Shown: positions 33,408 through 43,008 of the stretch, in pieces
Position numbering within the stretch: position 1 is the stretch's first letter
How the letters are laid out: the number at the start of each line of letters is the position of its first letter
DNA from: Myxococcus xanthus
GTDB taxonomy: Bacteria > Myxococcota > Myxococcia > Myxococcales > Myxococcaceae
Reading direction: 5' to 3'
DNA length: 64,000 bases
Assembly: GCF_013116825.1 (NCBI RefSeq)
Contig: NZ_JABFNS010000017.1
Location: 1-64,000, forward strand
The notes under the pieces: generated by a model
The model's input: only the letters and a program-made list of their open reading frames with translations
Told to the model about the DNA's origin: nothing
Databases searched by the model: none
Made by a program: the position numbers and the translations under genes

Positions 33408-34958
33408 ATGGCCAGCGAAGAGAATTTCATGCGTGCCCCGGCCCCTACGCCCAAGCGCACCGTCTACACCGAGGCGATGGAGATCTTCCATCGAGCCGCG
33501 GACCTCATCGCGCTGGACAAGCGCGTCCGCCTCGAGTTGGAGGAGCCGGACTACGAGCACATCTTCTACGTCACGGCGAAGCTGAAGGACCGCCTCGTCC
33601 CGCTCTCCGAGGAGAAGGCGCGCACCTTCTCCAACCTTCCCGAGACGCAGGTCCGTAACAAGGAAGGCCTGGAGCTGCTGGCCAACGGCAACATCATCCT
33701 CAACGGCCGCGCCCTGCTGGGCTCGGACGTGGACATCCGCCAGGGCCACCTGCGTCTGCCGGACGGCAAGGTGTACCAGCTGGTCCCCGGTGAGTCGCAG
33801 CGCTTCAAGGCCTACCGCGTGCAGCACAACCAGGCGCGCGGCCCCTACAAGGGCGGCCTGCGCTACCACCGCGAGGTGTCCCTGGACCTCTTCAAGGCCC
33901 TGGCCGCGGAGATGACCTGGAAGACGGCCATCGCCGAGGTTCCGTTCGGCGGCGGCAAGGGCGGCATCCAGATCGACCCGCGCGAGTACGGCCGGGAGGA
34001 GATCGAGGCCATCACCCTGCGCTTCATGTACCGGCTCAAGAGCATGATTGGCCCGGACATCGACATCCCGGCGCCGGACGTGGGCACCAACCCCGGAATC
34101 ATGGCCCTGCTCTACCGCCAGTACTCGGACGGTGAGCGCGAGCGCCACAACCTGCGCGGCATCGTCACCGGCAAGGACGTGCGCATCGGCGGCTCCGAGG
34201 GCCGTCACAAGGCCACCGGCCAGGGCGTCGCCTTCTGCATCGAGGACTACTACGCCGACCGCGGCGAGTCCGTGAAGGGCAAGACGTTCATCATCCAGGG
34301 CTTCGGCAACGTGGGCAGCCACGCCGCCAACATCCTGTCGCAGATGGGCGCCCGCCTGCTCGCGGTGAACGACGCCGACGGCACCATCTTCAATGGTGAC
34401 GGCATCGACGTGACCGCGCTCTCCGCCTACGTGCAGGACCCCAAGAACCTCAAGCGCAGCGTGCTCGGCTTCCCGGGCGCCCAGCGCATCGAGAAGAAGG
34501 ACCTCTGGGACGTCCAGGCGGACATCCTGGTCCCCGCGGCCCTGGGCGGCGAAATCACCGCCGACGTGGCCGAGCGCCTGCGCGTCAAGCTGGTGGCCGA
34601 GGGCGCCAACGGCCCCACCACCCCGGAGGCCGACCGCATCCTGGAGAAGCGCGGCATCGAGCTCATCCCGGACATCATCGCCAACGCCGGTGGTGTCACG
34701 GTGAGCTACTACGAGTGGATCCAGAACAAGCGCATGGAGCGCTGGAGCGAGGCCGAGGTCGACCAGCGGCTCGAGCGCGCCATGAAGCGCAACTACCGCA
34801 TCATCCGCGACATCTCGCGCAACCAGCCGCGCAAGACGGAGATGCACGACAGCCGCCAGTACTGCATCGGTGAGGCGGTGGACACCCGCTGCGCCGCCAT
34901 GATTCTGGCGCTCAAGCGCATCGAGGCCCACTACCTCCTCGAGGGCTTCTCGCAGTAG
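33408..34958 (+). CDS. NAD(P)-dependent glutamate (Glu/Leu/Phe/Val) dehydrogenase
   Basis: The protein is 516 residues from ATG 33408 with AAGGAG upstream; an in-frame start at 33363 is possible. It has YRVQHNQARGPYKGGLRYH, the catalytic stretch MTWKTAIAEVPFGGGKGGI with the substrate Lys, DIPAPDVGTNPGIMALLY, and the dinucleotide loop IIQGFGNVGSHAANIL. It interconverts glutamate and 2-oxoglutarate with ammonia. Relative to usual ~420-residue enzymes it has an extra N-terminal block of roughly 60 residues (about 65-125: NGNIILNGRALLGSDVDIRQ and after) before the YRVQHN motif. It is monocistronic, ending at a clear terminator. Confidence 0.93.
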   Translation: MASEENFMRAPAPTPKRTVYTEAMEIFHRAADLIALDKRVRLELEEPDYEHIFYVTAKLKDRLVPLSEEKARTFSNLPETQVRNKEGLELLANGNIILNGRALLGSDVDIRQGHLRLPDGKVYQLVPGESQRFKAYRVQHNQARGPYKGGLRYHREVSLDLFKALAAEMTWKTAIAEVPFGGGKGGIQIDPREYGREEIEAITLRFMYRLKSMIGPDIDIPAPDVGTNPGIMALLYRQYSDGERERHNLRGIVTGKDVRIGGSEGRHKATGQGVAFCIEDYYADRGESVKGKTFIIQGFGNVGSHAANILSQMGARLLAVNDADGTIFNGDGIDVTALSAYVQDPKNLKRSVLGFPGAQRIEKKDLWDVQADILVPAALGGEITADVAERLRVKLVAEGANGPTTPEADRILEKRGIELIPDIIANAGGVTVSYYEWIQNKRMERWSEAEVDQRLERAMKRNYRIIRDISRNQPRKTEMHDSRQYCIGEAVDTRCAAMILALKRIEAHYLLEGFSQ

Positions 34959-34995
34959 TCGAAGGCACGGGCACCCGCCCACCGCTGGAAACACG

Positions 34996-35039
34996 AAGGG
35001 CACGGTCCTCCATCTGGAAGGCCGTGCCCTTTCGTTTTC
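34996..35039 (+). terminator. Rho-independent terminator of the glutamate dehydrogenase gene
   Basis: A perfect 10-bp stem, AAGGGCACGG (34996-35005) with CCGTGCCCTT (35022-35031), is followed by TTCGTTTTCG. It begins 37 bases after the stop codon. Confidence 0.85.
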
Positions 35040-35127
35040 GCCGGGCCCCGAGGTTGGCTTGGGCGGCCCCCGCTGCTGTTCCGGGAAGCGCCAGGCCGCG
35101 AAGCCCCTCACGGGCCCCGGGCGAACC

Positions 35128-35487
35128 TCAGTGCATCACCCGCTCGCGATCCACCAACAGGAGGGGCGCGTCGTCCTGCGTCTCATAGGCCACGATGCGC
35201 AGCCCCACGCCGCGGCTGCTGCCCTCGCGCCCGTCCTTGCGCCCGAAGGCCAGGGCCACCTGGTAGCGAACCTCGCACAGGCACGTCATCTCCGTCCCGT
35301 CCTCGCCCGCGAACGTCACCTTCAGCTTCTCGCCCAGGCCCACCTGGTCCCGGACCTCCACGAACATGCCCCGCGCGCTGATGTTGCGGCCCACCCCCCG
35401 AAGCATCCCATCCTGGGTGGTGAGGTAGACGGTGAAGACCTTGTCGAAACGGAGGTGGGAACGGCGCTCGTGAGGACGCTCAAACAT
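35128..35487 (-). CDS. PilZ-domain c-di-GMP-binding protein
   Basis: The protein is 119 residues from ATG 35487. Both PilZ signature parts are present: RRSHLRF (RxxxR) near residue 10 and RNISARGMFVE ((D/N)xSxxG) near residue 40, followed by beta strands with VTFAGEDGTEMTCLCEVRY. It is a lone domain, so it likely relays c-di-GMP to a partner such as motility or exopolysaccharide machinery. It is divergent from the exported protein gene at 35655. Confidence 0.88.
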   Translation of the reverse strand: MFERPHERRSHLRFDKVFTVYLTTQDGMLRGVGRNISARGMFVEVRDQVGLGEKLKVTFAGEDGTEMTCLCEVRYQVALAFGRKDGREGSSRGVGLRIVAYETQDDAPLLLVDRERVMH

Positions 35488-35523
35488 GGGGGTGGCTCCC
35501 GGAACAGGTGGTGACAGGCGCAA

Positions 35524-35546
35524 CCTACACGGTAGCCACATGTAGG
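35524..35546. promoter_or_regulatory. Short inverted repeat in the PilZ divergent promoter
   Basis: CCTACA and TGTAGG are separated by 11 bases, with a further CCTACA at 35558. The position between divergent starts is suggestive, but the arms are short. Confidence 0.25.
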
Positions 35547-35654
35547 CAAGTTCTTCACCTACATCCACCCTCACACACCCATGTAACGAGTGCCGGACGC
35601 TCTCCGAAATGGCACGATTCCAGGCTGAACCCCTGTTCCCCGGAGACCTCGCCC

Positions 35655-36290
35655 GTGAATCGCATCCTCCTCGCCGCCGCCCTCTTCCTCGCGCCCGCGC
35701 TTGCCCTGGCGGACGCGGACCCTCGCTTCGCCAAGCTGCGTGACGAAGCCGAGCCGCTGGGCGGGCTGGGGACCTTCCTGGATAAGTTCGTGGGCGCGTG
35801 CGACGGCCCCTTCGTGGACTCGCAGTGCAAGGCCAACGCGGAGGCGTTCCGGAAGAAGTACCAGGGCAAGCGGCTGTACATGATCGTCACCGAGGACGAC
35901 GCCACCATGCTCACCCCGGGGCCCTATTCGCTGGGCACGGGCGAGTACAGCATCAACATCACCCCGTTCTTCCCCGGCGGCAGCTCGGCGCTCACCCACG
36001 GGGCGCCCAAGAAGACGGACGGCAACGGCAACCCCATCCTCCCCTACCTCACCGTCACCGGTGACATGCCGGCGGGGTGGAACCTGCAGATGTTCAACCG
36101 CCTCTTCTCCACGCGCTCGGTGCGGGCACAGATTGTCTTCACCCCGCAGAGCGTGTGGACCCTGCCGAAGAAGGGCGGCGGGAAGAGCCACGGCGTGACG
36201 GCGCGCATCGAAGCCATCTTCATCACCGAGGGCCGCAGCGGCCAGGCCATGGGCCTGTGGCTCAACGGCAAGGACGCCAAGAAGCGCTAG
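35655..36290 (+). CDS. Exported protein of unknown function
   Basis: The protein is 211 residues from GTG 35655, where a signal peptide begins (NRILLAAALFLAPALALA, then DADPR). The mature part has a Cys pair near its start (VGACDGPFVDSQCKANAEAF) that could form a disulfide. It is otherwise a soluble beta-rich domain (RLYMIVTEDDATMLTPG, GEYSINITPFFPGG, VRAQIVFTPQSVW). I do not recognise a family. It converges with the HtrA protease gene, 12 bases apart. Confidence 0.78.
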   Translation: MNRILLAAALFLAPALALADADPRFAKLRDEAEPLGGLGTFLDKFVGACDGPFVDSQCKANAEAFRKKYQGKRLYMIVTEDDATMLTPGPYSLGTGEYSINITPFFPGGSSALTHGAPKKTDGNGNPILPYLTVTGDMPAGWNLQMFNRLFSTRSVRAQIVFTPQSVWTLPKKGGGKSHGVTARIEAIFITEGRSGQAMGLWLNGKDAKKR

Positions 36291-36302
36291 GCGGGCGTCA
36301 CC

Positions 36303-37763
36303 TCACCGGGCGATGGCGATGTACTGGAGCGCCTCGCCCCGCTTCACCCGCAGGAGGATGCTGACCCCGGCGCTCCCCTTCCCCAGCGCCGCGCGCACCC
36401 CGGCCACGTCCTTCACCCGGCGGCGGTTCACTTCCGTCACGACGTCGCCCGCCCGCAGGCCAGCCGAGTCCGCTGGGCTGCGCGGCGTGACACCCGACAC
36501 CAGCACGCCGGACCAGGCTGTCTCCCCCAGGGGCGCGGCCACCTCCGGCGTGAGGTCGCGGATCACCAGCCCCATCTCCTCCTCACTGGCCGTCCGCTGG
36601 ATGAGCCCCTCGGTGGCCTCCTGCGCGGGGCGCGCCACCAGCCGCACCGTCACCTCCTGCGTCGCGGTGCCCCGCGTCAGCGACAGGCGCGCCTCGGTGC
36701 CCGGAGCCAGCAGCGCCACCTTGCGCAACAACTGCAGGTAGGAGCCGATGGGCCGCCCATTCACCGCCACCAGCCGGTCGCCGGGGCGGATGCCCACGGC
36801 CGCGGCGGGGCTGCCCTTGTAGACGTCCTTCACCAGCGGGGCCTGGCGCTCACCCCCACCATGGCTCCCGTCGTCATTGATGACGACGCCCAGCCACCCA
36901 CGCTCCAGCTTGCCGTTCTCCCGGAGGTTGGGCAGCAATTCCTTCACCAGGTTGCTGGGGACCGCGAAACCAATGCCCTGCCCCTGACTGATGATGGCGG
37001 TGTTCACCCCCACCACCTCCCCCTTCATGTTGAAGAGGGGCCCACCGGAGTTGCCGGGGTTGATGAGCGCGTCCGTCTGGATGAAGTCGTCGAACTGGCC
37101 CACGCCCAGCACGCGCTCCTTGGCGGAGATCATCCCGTGGGACACGGAGTGGTCCAGCCCAAAGGGGTTGCCTATGGCCACCACCCAGTCCCCCACCGCC
37201 ATCCGGTCCGAGTCCCCCAGGTAGACGGCGGGCAGCTTGCCCAGGTCCACGCCGCTGAGCCGCAGCAGCGCCACGTCCGTGGAGGCGTCACGCCCCACCA
37301 CGGAGGCGGCGAACTCGCGGCCATCCGCCAGACGCACGGCAATCTGCTGCGCGCTGGCCACCACGTGGTTGTTGGTGACGACGAGCCCGTCGGGCGTCAG
37401 GACGAAGCCGGAGCCGGTGGACTTCTTCATCCCCTCCAGGCCACCGGCCCGGGGCCCCACGGTGGTGATGTTGACGACGCCCGCCTCCACCGCGCTGATC
37501 AACGGCGCCAGCGAGGACGGGGGCACGAAGTGCGGGATGCCCGGGTCTCCCTCGGCGCGCTCGCGCCACAGGCCCAGGCCGCCCGTCTGCCCCTCGCCCC
37601 CCGCGGCCTGCGCGGCGAACCACGCGGCATGCTCCCGGGCCCGCGCGGGGAGCCACGCGTCGAGAGGACCCTCGGCGGCCGCCGCGACCGGGACGAGCGC
37701 CAGCACCAAACACAGGGAGAAGAATCGGGAGAGCACGGAGCGGCAGTCTACACGGCGGACCAT
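36303..37763 (-). CDS. HtrA/DegP-like periplasmic serine protease with two PDZ domains
   Basis: The protein is 486 residues with a signal peptide (FFSLCLVLALVPVAAAAEG). The trypsin-like domain has all three catalytic residues: His in VVTNNHVVAS, Asp in ASTDVALLRL and Ser in INPGNSGGPLFN. Two PDZ domains follow: GWLGVVIN to ARLSLTRG, and MGLVIRDLTPEVAAPLGE to the C-terminus. It degrades or refolds damaged envelope proteins. It follows grpE on the same strand with a hairpin in between. Confidence 0.93.
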   Translation of the reverse strand: MVRRVDCRSVLSRFFSLCLVLALVPVAAAAEGPLDAWLPARAREHAAWFAAQAAGGEGQTGGLGLWRERAEGDPGIPHFVPPSSLAPLISAVEAGVVNITTVGPRAGGLEGMKKSTGSGFVLTPDGLVVTNNHVVASAQQIAVRLADGREFAASVVGRDASTDVALLRLSGVDLGKLPAVYLGDSDRMAVGDWVVAIGNPFGLDHSVSHGMISAKERVLGVGQFDDFIQTDALINPGNSGGPLFNMKGEVVGVNTAIISQGQGIGFAVPSNLVKELLPNLRENGKLERGWLGVVINDDGSHGGGERQAPLVKDVYKGSPAAAVGIRPGDRLVAVNGRPIGSYLQLLRKVALLAPGTEARLSLTRGTATQEVTVRLVARPAQEATEGLIQRTASEEEMGLVIRDLTPEVAAPLGETAWSGVLVSGVTPRSPADSAGLRAGDVVTEVNRRRVKDVAGVRAALGKGSAGVSILLRVKRGEALQYIAIAR

Positions 37764-37790
37764 GGTCGAACGGTCTCAACAGCCTGGCCC

Positions 37791-37818
37791 GGCGCCCCCT
37801 TCCCGTGAGGGGGGCGCC
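37791..37818 (-). terminator. Hairpin between grpE and the HtrA gene
   Basis: Nine-bp arms GGCGCCCCC and GGGGGCGCC with a 10-base loop lie just after the grpE stop on the minus strand. The T-tract is missing, so termination would be partial or Rho-assisted. Confidence 0.45.
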
Positions 37819-37831
37819 CTGGACGGCGGCG

Positions 37832-38461
37832 TCAGGCCTGGACGGGGGCGACGTACTTCGCCACCTTCACCCGGGCCGGGCGGATGATGCGGTCCTTCAG
37901 CCGGTAGCCCGCACGCAGCTCGGCGACGATGCGGTGGTCCTCGTCCGGCGTGGCGGTCACTTCCATGTCGACGGCATCGGCCGTGTTCGGGTCGAAGGGC
38001 TGCCCGACGACCTCAAGGCGCTCGATGCCCGTGGACTGCGCCTTGCGCAAGAGTTCAGCACGGATCATCCGGACGCCCTCGGCCAGCGGCGAGGTGTCCT
38101 GGGCGCTGACGGACAGGCACCGGTCCAGTTCGTCAATGGCCTCCAGCAGCGTGATGGCCACGTTGCCGCGCTCCACGTCCAGCATGCGCTCACGCTCCCG
38201 CGTCACGCGCTGCTTGAAATCCTCGCGGTCCTTCTCCGCGGCCTGCACCGCGCGGACGGCAATGTCGAACTTCTTGCGAAGCGTCTCCAGCTCCGCGGCC
38301 ATCCGCGCCCGCTCCGCGTCCTGACCGGCAGCCGCGTGCTCCTCCGGAGCCTGCTGCTGGGAGGAAGTCTCCTCGGCGGCGGAAACAGGTCCTTCGCCGT
38401 TGGCGGAGGGGGGCTGCTGGGTGGCTTCGGGGGCTGCGTCGGTGCGGGTGTTACCGGCCAT
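37832..38461 (-). CDS. grpE: GrpE nucleotide-exchange factor for DnaK
   Basis: The protein is 209 residues. The first ~50 are disordered (Gln/Glu/Ala-rich), followed by a long coiled coil (about 50-110, with LRKKFDIAVRAVQAAEKDRE) and the beta domain with VVGQPFDPNTADAV, IVAELRAGYRLKDRIIRPAR and VKVAK. It releases ADP from DnaK. No dnaK or dnaJ lies beside it; its neighbours are HtrA, a sigma-1.1-like protein and FtsH, a protein-quality-control group. Confidence 0.93.
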   Translation of the reverse strand: MAGNTRTDAAPEATQQPPSANGEGPVSAAEETSSQQQAPEEHAAAGQDAERARMAAELETLRKKFDIAVRAVQAAEKDREDFKQRVTRERERMLDVERGNVAITLLEAIDELDRCLSVSAQDTSPLAEGVRMIRAELLRKAQSTGIERLEVVGQPFDPNTADAVDMEVTATPDEDHRIVAELRAGYRLKDRIIRPARVKVAKYVAPVQA

Positions 38462-38566
38462 GTCGAACCTGAGGCGATGGTGGGTGCGCAGTCGCGCGCG
38501 AAAGGTAGGGAGTCACTGCTGCCCGGAACCTAACCGCGAGACGGCCCCTGTCAACGCGGGAGCGAG

Positions 38567-38812
38567 CTAGTGCTCCTGCGGCGCGGCGGGCGACTCGGCC
38601 ATGAAGCCGTGGTCCACCTGCCCTGTCACCTCGTCGATGATTTCCACCTGGGCGGCCCGCAGCGAGTAATAGAGGAGCCACCGCTCCGCCGCCGTCAGGG
38701 TTCCCGCCGGCAGGGCCTCCTCAATCTCCTGAACCGTGAGCCGGCCCTCCTTGAGCCCCTTCGCGAAGAGGGCCTTGCGGGCGATGTAGCTCTTACCGAT
38801 CCTGTTCTCCAC
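38567..38812 (-). CDS. Free-standing sigma-70 region 1.1-like small protein
   Basis: The protein is 81 residues. FAKGLKEGRLTVQEIEEALP, then LTAAERWLLYYSLRAAQVEI and IDEVTG match region 1.1 of primary sigma factors (pattern: G-x-LT-x-x-E-I-x-x-x-LP, then G/A-(V/I)-E-I-x-D-E). There is no other sigma region. In primary sigma factors this acidic domain blocks the DNA channel until promoter binding. As a separate protein it could act on RNA polymerase in trans or be a fold reused for another partner; both are inference. It sits between ftsH and grpE on the same strand. Confidence 0.8.
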   Translation of the reverse strand: MENRIGKSYIARKALFAKGLKEGRLTVQEIEEALPAGTLTAAERWLLYYSLRAAQVEIIDEVTGQVDHGFMAESPAAPQEH

Positions 38813-38924
38813 GGCGACGCCTCCTTTCCTCCAAAGATAATTTCGCCCACCGGTCGCCGCAGGACGTCGCGGTGGCGGTGGGCTTCGGGACGGCAGGAGG
38901 GCAGGCGCCCAGCCAGCCGAAGCC

Positions 38925-40973
38925 TCAGGAGTCGAGCGCGTCCGAGTGTTGCGTGGGCGGCGTCTGGTCGTCTTTGCCCCCGACGTCCACCGGGTGCGCG
39001 GAGATGACCTGACGCGCCTCGGGGTGCAGCAGGCCGCGCTGCGCCAGCACCTTGGGCCCCAGAATCGTCACCATGGTGTCCTCCTCCACCACCTCCACGG
39101 CCAGGAGCCGGGCCGCCAGCGCCTGGACCCTGTCCTTGTGGGTGGTCAGCACCTGACGGGCCCTGTCGAGCGCTTCACTGACGAGCTTGCGCACCTCCTC
39201 GTCAATCATCCGCGCCGTCTGCTCGGAGTAGCTGCGCGTCTCCGGCACGCCCGCCGAGCGGAGGAAGCCCGGGCCATGTTCCGCGCTCAGGGCCACCGGC
39301 CCCAGCGTGCTCATGCCGTAGTCCCGCACCATCATCCGAGCCATTTCCGTGGCCTGGCGGATGTCGTTGGACGCGCCGGTGGAGATTTCCCCGATGAAGA
39401 TCTCCTCCGCGGCCCGGCCGCCCATCATCCCCGCCATCTTGTCGCGCAGTTCGTCCAGCGACATGAGATAGCGGTCCTCCAGCGGCAGCGACATGGTGTA
39501 GCCCAGCGCCGCCAGACCACGCGGGATGATGGACACCTTCGTCACCCGCTCCGCGTGGGGCAGCATCCACCCCACCACCGCGTGGCCCGCCTCGTGGTGC
39601 GCGACAATCTCCTTTTCACGCTCGTTCATCCGGCGGTTCTTCTTCTCCAGACCGGCGACGACGCGCTCGATGGCTTCCTCGAAGTCCGCCCGCATCACCG
39701 CGTCGCGGTTGCGGCGCGCGGCCAGGAGCGCGGCCTCGTTCACCACGTTGGCCAGGTCCGCGCCCGCGAAGCCCGGGGTGCGCGAGGCGATGGCCTTGAG
39801 GTCCACGTCCGGTCCCAACTTCACGCCCTTGGCGTGAATCTCCAGCACGCGCTCGCGGCCCCGCTTGTCCGGCCGGTCCACCAGCACCTGCCGGTCGAAG
39901 CGGCCCGGACGCATCAACGCGCTGTCCAGGATCTCCGGACGGTTGGTGGCCGCCAGGATGATGAGCCCCGCGCGGCTGTCGAAGCCGTCCATCTCCGCGA
40001 GCAATTGGTTGAGCGTCTGCTCACGCTCATCATGTCCACCGGCCACGCCCGAGTTGCGGCTCTTGCCAATGGCGTCCAGTTCGTCGATGAAGATGATGCA
40101 CGGCGCCTTCGCCGTGGCCTGGGCAAACAAGTCGCGGACTCGCGCGGCGCCCACGCCGACGAACATCTCCACGAACTCGGACCCCGACAGGCTGAAGAAG
40201 GGGACGCCCGCTTCGCCCGCAACGGCTCGCGCCAGCAGCGTCTTGCCCGTCCCCGGAGGGCCCACCAGCAGCACCCCTTTGGGGATGCGCCCGCCCAGGC
40301 GGCGGAACTTCTCGGGCGTCTTGAGGAACTCGACGATTTCACGCAGCTCGTCGACCGCCTCGTCCACGCCCGCCACGTCCTTGAAGCCCACGCCGGTATC
40401 GGCCTCGGCCTGCACCTTGGCGCGCGTCTTCCCGAAGCTCATGACGCTCTGCGGGCCCTGCCCCATGCCGCCGGCCACCCGGCGCATCATGAAGCTCCAG
40501 AAGAGGAAGAAGAGCCCCAGGGGCAACAGCCATATCCACAGCGCCTCGCCCAGCCCTGACTGCGGCACGGCCTCGAACTGGATGCCCTTCTGCTCCAACA
40601 ACGGCACCAGCCCCTCGTCACCGGCGACGCGGTAGGCCATCCACGGCAGGGCGCTCGGCTCGCCGCGCAGCGTGCGCTCCCCATCTGTCGGAGGCGGCGG
40701 CTGCGCCGTGTCCTTGAGGAAGCCCTTCACCCACTCGTTCGAAATCTGGACCCGGCTGAAGTTCCCGGCTTCCACCCCGTCGCGGAACTGGCTGTAGCTC
40801 ACGCGCCGCACGCCCGCGTCCTGGAAAACGTTGCGGAACAGCAGGAAGCCCAGGACGAGCAACAGGATGTAGCCCAACGGTGAGCCGAACTTGAACCCCT
40901 TCCCCGTTGGCGTTGGCTTGTCTGTCTTCTTTCCGCGTGGGCCCATCCCAGGCGGCAAATCCTGTGGCTTCAT
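38925..40973 (-). CDS. ftsH: FtsH membrane-bound ATP-dependent zinc metalloprotease
   Basis: The protein is 682 residues from ATG 40973; in-frame starts upstream (41069, 41096) would add a Gly-rich stretch not typical of the family. It has a first membrane helix at ~31-47 ([18 protein letters not shown]), a periplasmic domain, and a second helix ([19 protein letters not shown]). The AAA module follows: Walker [15 protein letters not shown], Walker [12 protein letters not shown], the pore loop [14 protein letters not shown], and the [23 protein letters not shown]. The protease carries HEAGH with the third ligand in the [14 protein letters not shown] region. It degrades membrane and short-lived proteins. 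Confidence 0.95.
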   Translation of the reverse strand: MKPQDLPPGMGPRGKKTDKPTPTGKGFKFGSPLGYILLLVLGFLLFRNVFQDAGVRRVSYSQFRDGVEAGNFSRVQISNEWVKGFLKDTAQPPPPTDGERTLRGEPSALPWMAYRVAGDEGLVPLLEQKGIQFEAVPQSGLGEALWIWLLPLGLFFLFWSFMMRRVAGGMGQGPQSVMSFGKTRAKVQAEADTGVGFKDVAGVDEAVDELREIVEFLKTPEKFRRLGGRIPKGVLLVGPPGTGKTLLARAVAGEAGVPFFSLSGSEFVEMFVGVGAARVRDLFAQATAKAPCIIFIDELDAIGKSRNSGVAGGHDEREQTLNQLLAEMDGFDSRAGLIILAATNRPEILDSALMRPGRFDRQVLVDRPDKRGRERVLEIHAKGVKLGPDVDLKAIASRTPGFAGADLANVVNEAALLAARRNRDAVMRADFEEAIERVVAGLEKKNRRMNEREKEIVAHHEAGHAVVGWMLPHAERVTKVSIIPRGLAALGYTMSLPLEDRYLMSLDELRDKMAGMMGGRAAEEIFIGEISTGASNDIRQATEMARMMVRDYGMSTLGPVALSAEHGPGFLRSAGVPETRSYSEQTARMIDEEVRKLVSEALDRARQVLTTHKDRVQALAARLLAVEVVEEDTMVTILGPKVLAQRGLLHPEARQVISAHPVDVGGKDDQTPPTQHSDALDS

Positions 40974-41121
40974 CGTCGGCACGCTCGACCCTCCCCCTCC
41001 CCCGCCCACGCGGACACAGTGACCGCGAGGCGTCTTCCCTGGCGGGCCAAAGATGTTCACCGTTGCCATACCGTCAACCCGCCAGGCGGGCTTCACGGCA
41101 TGTGCGGGCCCTTGCGGCGAA

Positions 41122-42048
41122 TCAGCGACACCCGATCAACCACAAGGGTTGGCCAGTGAACTCCGTGCCCAACAAATAGCCGTTGCCGTCTTGCAGAAAG
41201 GTGATGGCTTCTGCCTGGGCCTGGCTCCCGCTCGGAACCTCGACGAGCTGTCCTTGCAACAGGTCCTCCAGCCGCGCGGCGCCGGGGCGGCGCAGCTCGT
41301 ACGCGCGCGAGTAGGTGCGCAGCAGCAGCCGCTCACCGGAGGGATGCAGGGAGGCCGCGGTGGTGGCCCGGTCCATCCCGAGCGGCGCCGTCAACGTCCC
41401 CAGCTTCCGGGCCTGGATGGGGGTCTCCGCGCGCAGGCCATCCAGCGCGAAGACCTCTCCCAGGGAGTCCAGCGTCTTGGTGATGACGGCCAACCGGCCA
41501 GAGCGGGCGTCGATGATGACCGACTCCGCGTCGCGGGGCCCGTCCGGGTACATGAAGGGCAGCACCTCCACCGGCACCGTGGCGTCCTCGATCGCCTCCG
41601 GTTCTGGCAGCCGGTAGAGCCGCACCTGCTCCCGGCGCGCGAAGTTGTCACCGATGTCCGCAAGATAGACGCAGCCGCGCAACGCCCCCGGGGCGCAGGG
41701 CCCCACCGTGACGTCCTCGATGTCGCGAGGGGTGGCCCCGGTGAGCGTCAGCCGGGCGAGGATGGCGCCCTTCGCGTCCATGGCGAACAGCTCGAAGCCG
41801 TTGCCGGAGTCGTTGTGCGCCCAGAATGCACCCGGGTGTCGCTGGCTGGCGGCCAGGCCGGAGAGCTCGGGCAGCACGTCGGGCACGGCGCCAGACCGCT
41901 GAGGCTCGCTGTAGAGCGTGCACCCCGGCACGCCCTGGGCAGGGACCTGGTTCGTCACCTCGGGTGGAGGCGGCGCGGGCGGCGGCTTGGAGCGGGAGCA
42001 CGCGCCCAGCACTCCGGCCAGCAGCGCCAGGAGGAGGCGGCGCGGCAC
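41122..42048 (-). CDS. Lipoprotein with beta-propeller-like domain
   Basis: The protein is 308 residues from GTG 42048, one base after the Nudix stop. [15 protein letters not shown] is a lipoprotein signal with lipobox LGAC. A Pro-rich spacer ([10 protein letters not shown]) leads to a ~270-residue domain with repeated beta segments: [60 protein letters not shown] and [18 protein letters not shown]. These resemble esterase/phytase-like or SdiA-regulated propellers. Function unknown; it is anchored in the envelope. Confidence 0.8.
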   Translation of the reverse strand: MPRRLLLALLAGVLGACSRSKPPPAPPPPEVTNQVPAQGVPGCTLYSEPQRSGAVPDVLPELSGLAASQRHPGAFWAHNDSGNGFELFAMDAKGAILARLTLTGATPRDIEDVTVGPCAPGALRGCVYLADIGDNFARREQVRLYRLPEPEAIEDATVPVEVLPFMYPDGPRDAESVIIDARSGRLAVITKTLDSLGEVFALDGLRAETPIQARKLGTLTAPLGMDRATTAASLHPSGERLLLRTYSRAYELRRPGAARLEDLLQGQLVEVPSGSQAQAEAITFLQDGNGYLLGTEFTGQPLWLIGCR

Positions 42049-42049
42049 G

Positions 42050-42457
42050 TCAGTTGTCCAGGTCGAGCAGCTTCGCCAACGTCTTCGCATCCGCGTCCGG
42101 GAAGCGGTACGCGGACATCTCCTCCAACGCCACCCAGCGGTGGTCATGCACGCGCAGGTGTTGGATTTCATCCGTCGGCCGCGAGAGCCGGCAGTGGAAG
42201 ACGCGGAAGTCGATGTCGTAGTTGGGGTACTCGTGGTGGGTGTGCATGGCCTGACCCAGCACGTCCACCTCCACGCCCATCTCTTCCTGGATTTCCCGGG
42301 CAAGAGCCTCGGCGTCCTCCTCACCTTCCTCCACGCGCCCGCCGGGGAACTCCCACAGCAGGGGCAGTGACGCGGTGGGGGGGCGCTGGGTGATGAGGTA
42401 GCGCCCCTGCTCATTCTGGAGCATCGCACCGACGACACGGACCTGACGGCGGGCCAT
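42050..42457 (-). CDS. MutT-type Nudix hydrolase
   Basis: The protein is 135 residues from ATG 42457 with AGGAGA upstream. The Nudix box is complete: GGRVEEGEEDAEALAREIQE followed by EMGVEV (G-x5-E-x7-REVxEE type). YLITQRPPTASLPLLWEFPG before it and YDIDFRVFHCRL after it match the MutT/8-oxo-dGTPase group. It probably removes oxidised nucleotides. It is the first of two genes with the propeller lipoprotein (1-base gap). Confidence 0.9.
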   Translation of the reverse strand: MARRQVRVVGAMLQNEQGRYLITQRPPTASLPLLWEFPGGRVEEGEEDAEALAREIQEEMGVEVDVLGQAMHTHHEYPNYDIDFRVFHCRLSRPTDEIQHLRVHDHRWVALEEMSAYRFPDADAKTLAKLLDLDN

Positions 42458-42607
42458 TCGCTTCTCCTCTTTCTGGCGGGACACCGGGGGGAGGGGCGAA
42501 CTAACACAGCCCCCGCCCCGCGCCAATGCCACAACCCCAGTCGCCCAGCCTGCGCACGTCCGGACACCCTGGCCACCCTCCCCTTGGGCCGCACAGTCGC
42601 TGCGGAC

Positions 42608-42644
42608 GCCCGGGGGGCTTGCCCCGGCCGCCCGCCCCCCGGGC
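42608..42644. repeat. Perfect 11-bp inverted repeat between Nudix and XRE genes
   Basis: GCCCGGGGGGC and GCCCCCCGGGC flank a 15-base GC-rich loop in the 267-base divergent gap. It could form a stable hairpin in a leader RNA from either direction, or be an operator. No T-tract is present. The rest of the gap shows nothing else. Confidence 0.4.
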
Positions 42645-42724
42645 AATGTTCGGGTCCGTGCGGCAGCGCACCGGCATGTGGTGAATTGGATGACGGGAAC
42701 GCGAGAAGGCGTCATGCTCGGCCC

Positions 42725-42961
42725 ATGACGACGAGTCGTAGGGAAAGGGCCGAGGTGCTCGGGGCGGCACTGAAGGCCGCCCGCCAGCAGGCGGGGCTCG
42801 GCATGGAGGAGGTCGCCGAGCAACTGGAAATCCCCGTGGAAGTGCTCGCTCGGGTGGAACGCGGGGTGATGGTGCCGACCATTCCCACCCTGACGCGCCT
42901 GTGTGTGATTCTGAAGCTGGACCCGGATGTGCTGCCCGAGCTGCCGGAGATGAGTGACTGA
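42725..42961 (+). CDS. Small XRE-family helix-turn-helix regulator
   Basis: The protein is 78 residues. LGAALKAARQQAGLGMEEVA, EQLEIPVEVLARVERG and PTIPTLTRLCVILKLD form the five-helix HTH_3 domain that fills the whole protein. It has no effector domain. It lies 47 bases ahead of the large kinase gene on the same strand, so it may regulate this signalling cluster. Confidence 0.88.
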   Translation: MTTSRRERAEVLGAALKAARQQAGLGMEEVAEQLEIPVEVLARVERGVMVPTIPTLTRLCVILKLDPDVLPELPEMSD

Positions 42962-43008
42962 CGTCCGGGCGTGGCCGTCCAAGCTCACGGCCTCGAGCTC
43001 CCACGCCC

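Noticed and set aside
42608-42644. The GC-rich inverted repeat as a Rho-independent terminator
   Set aside because: It lies upstream of both divergent genes and has no T-tract; kept only as a repeat.
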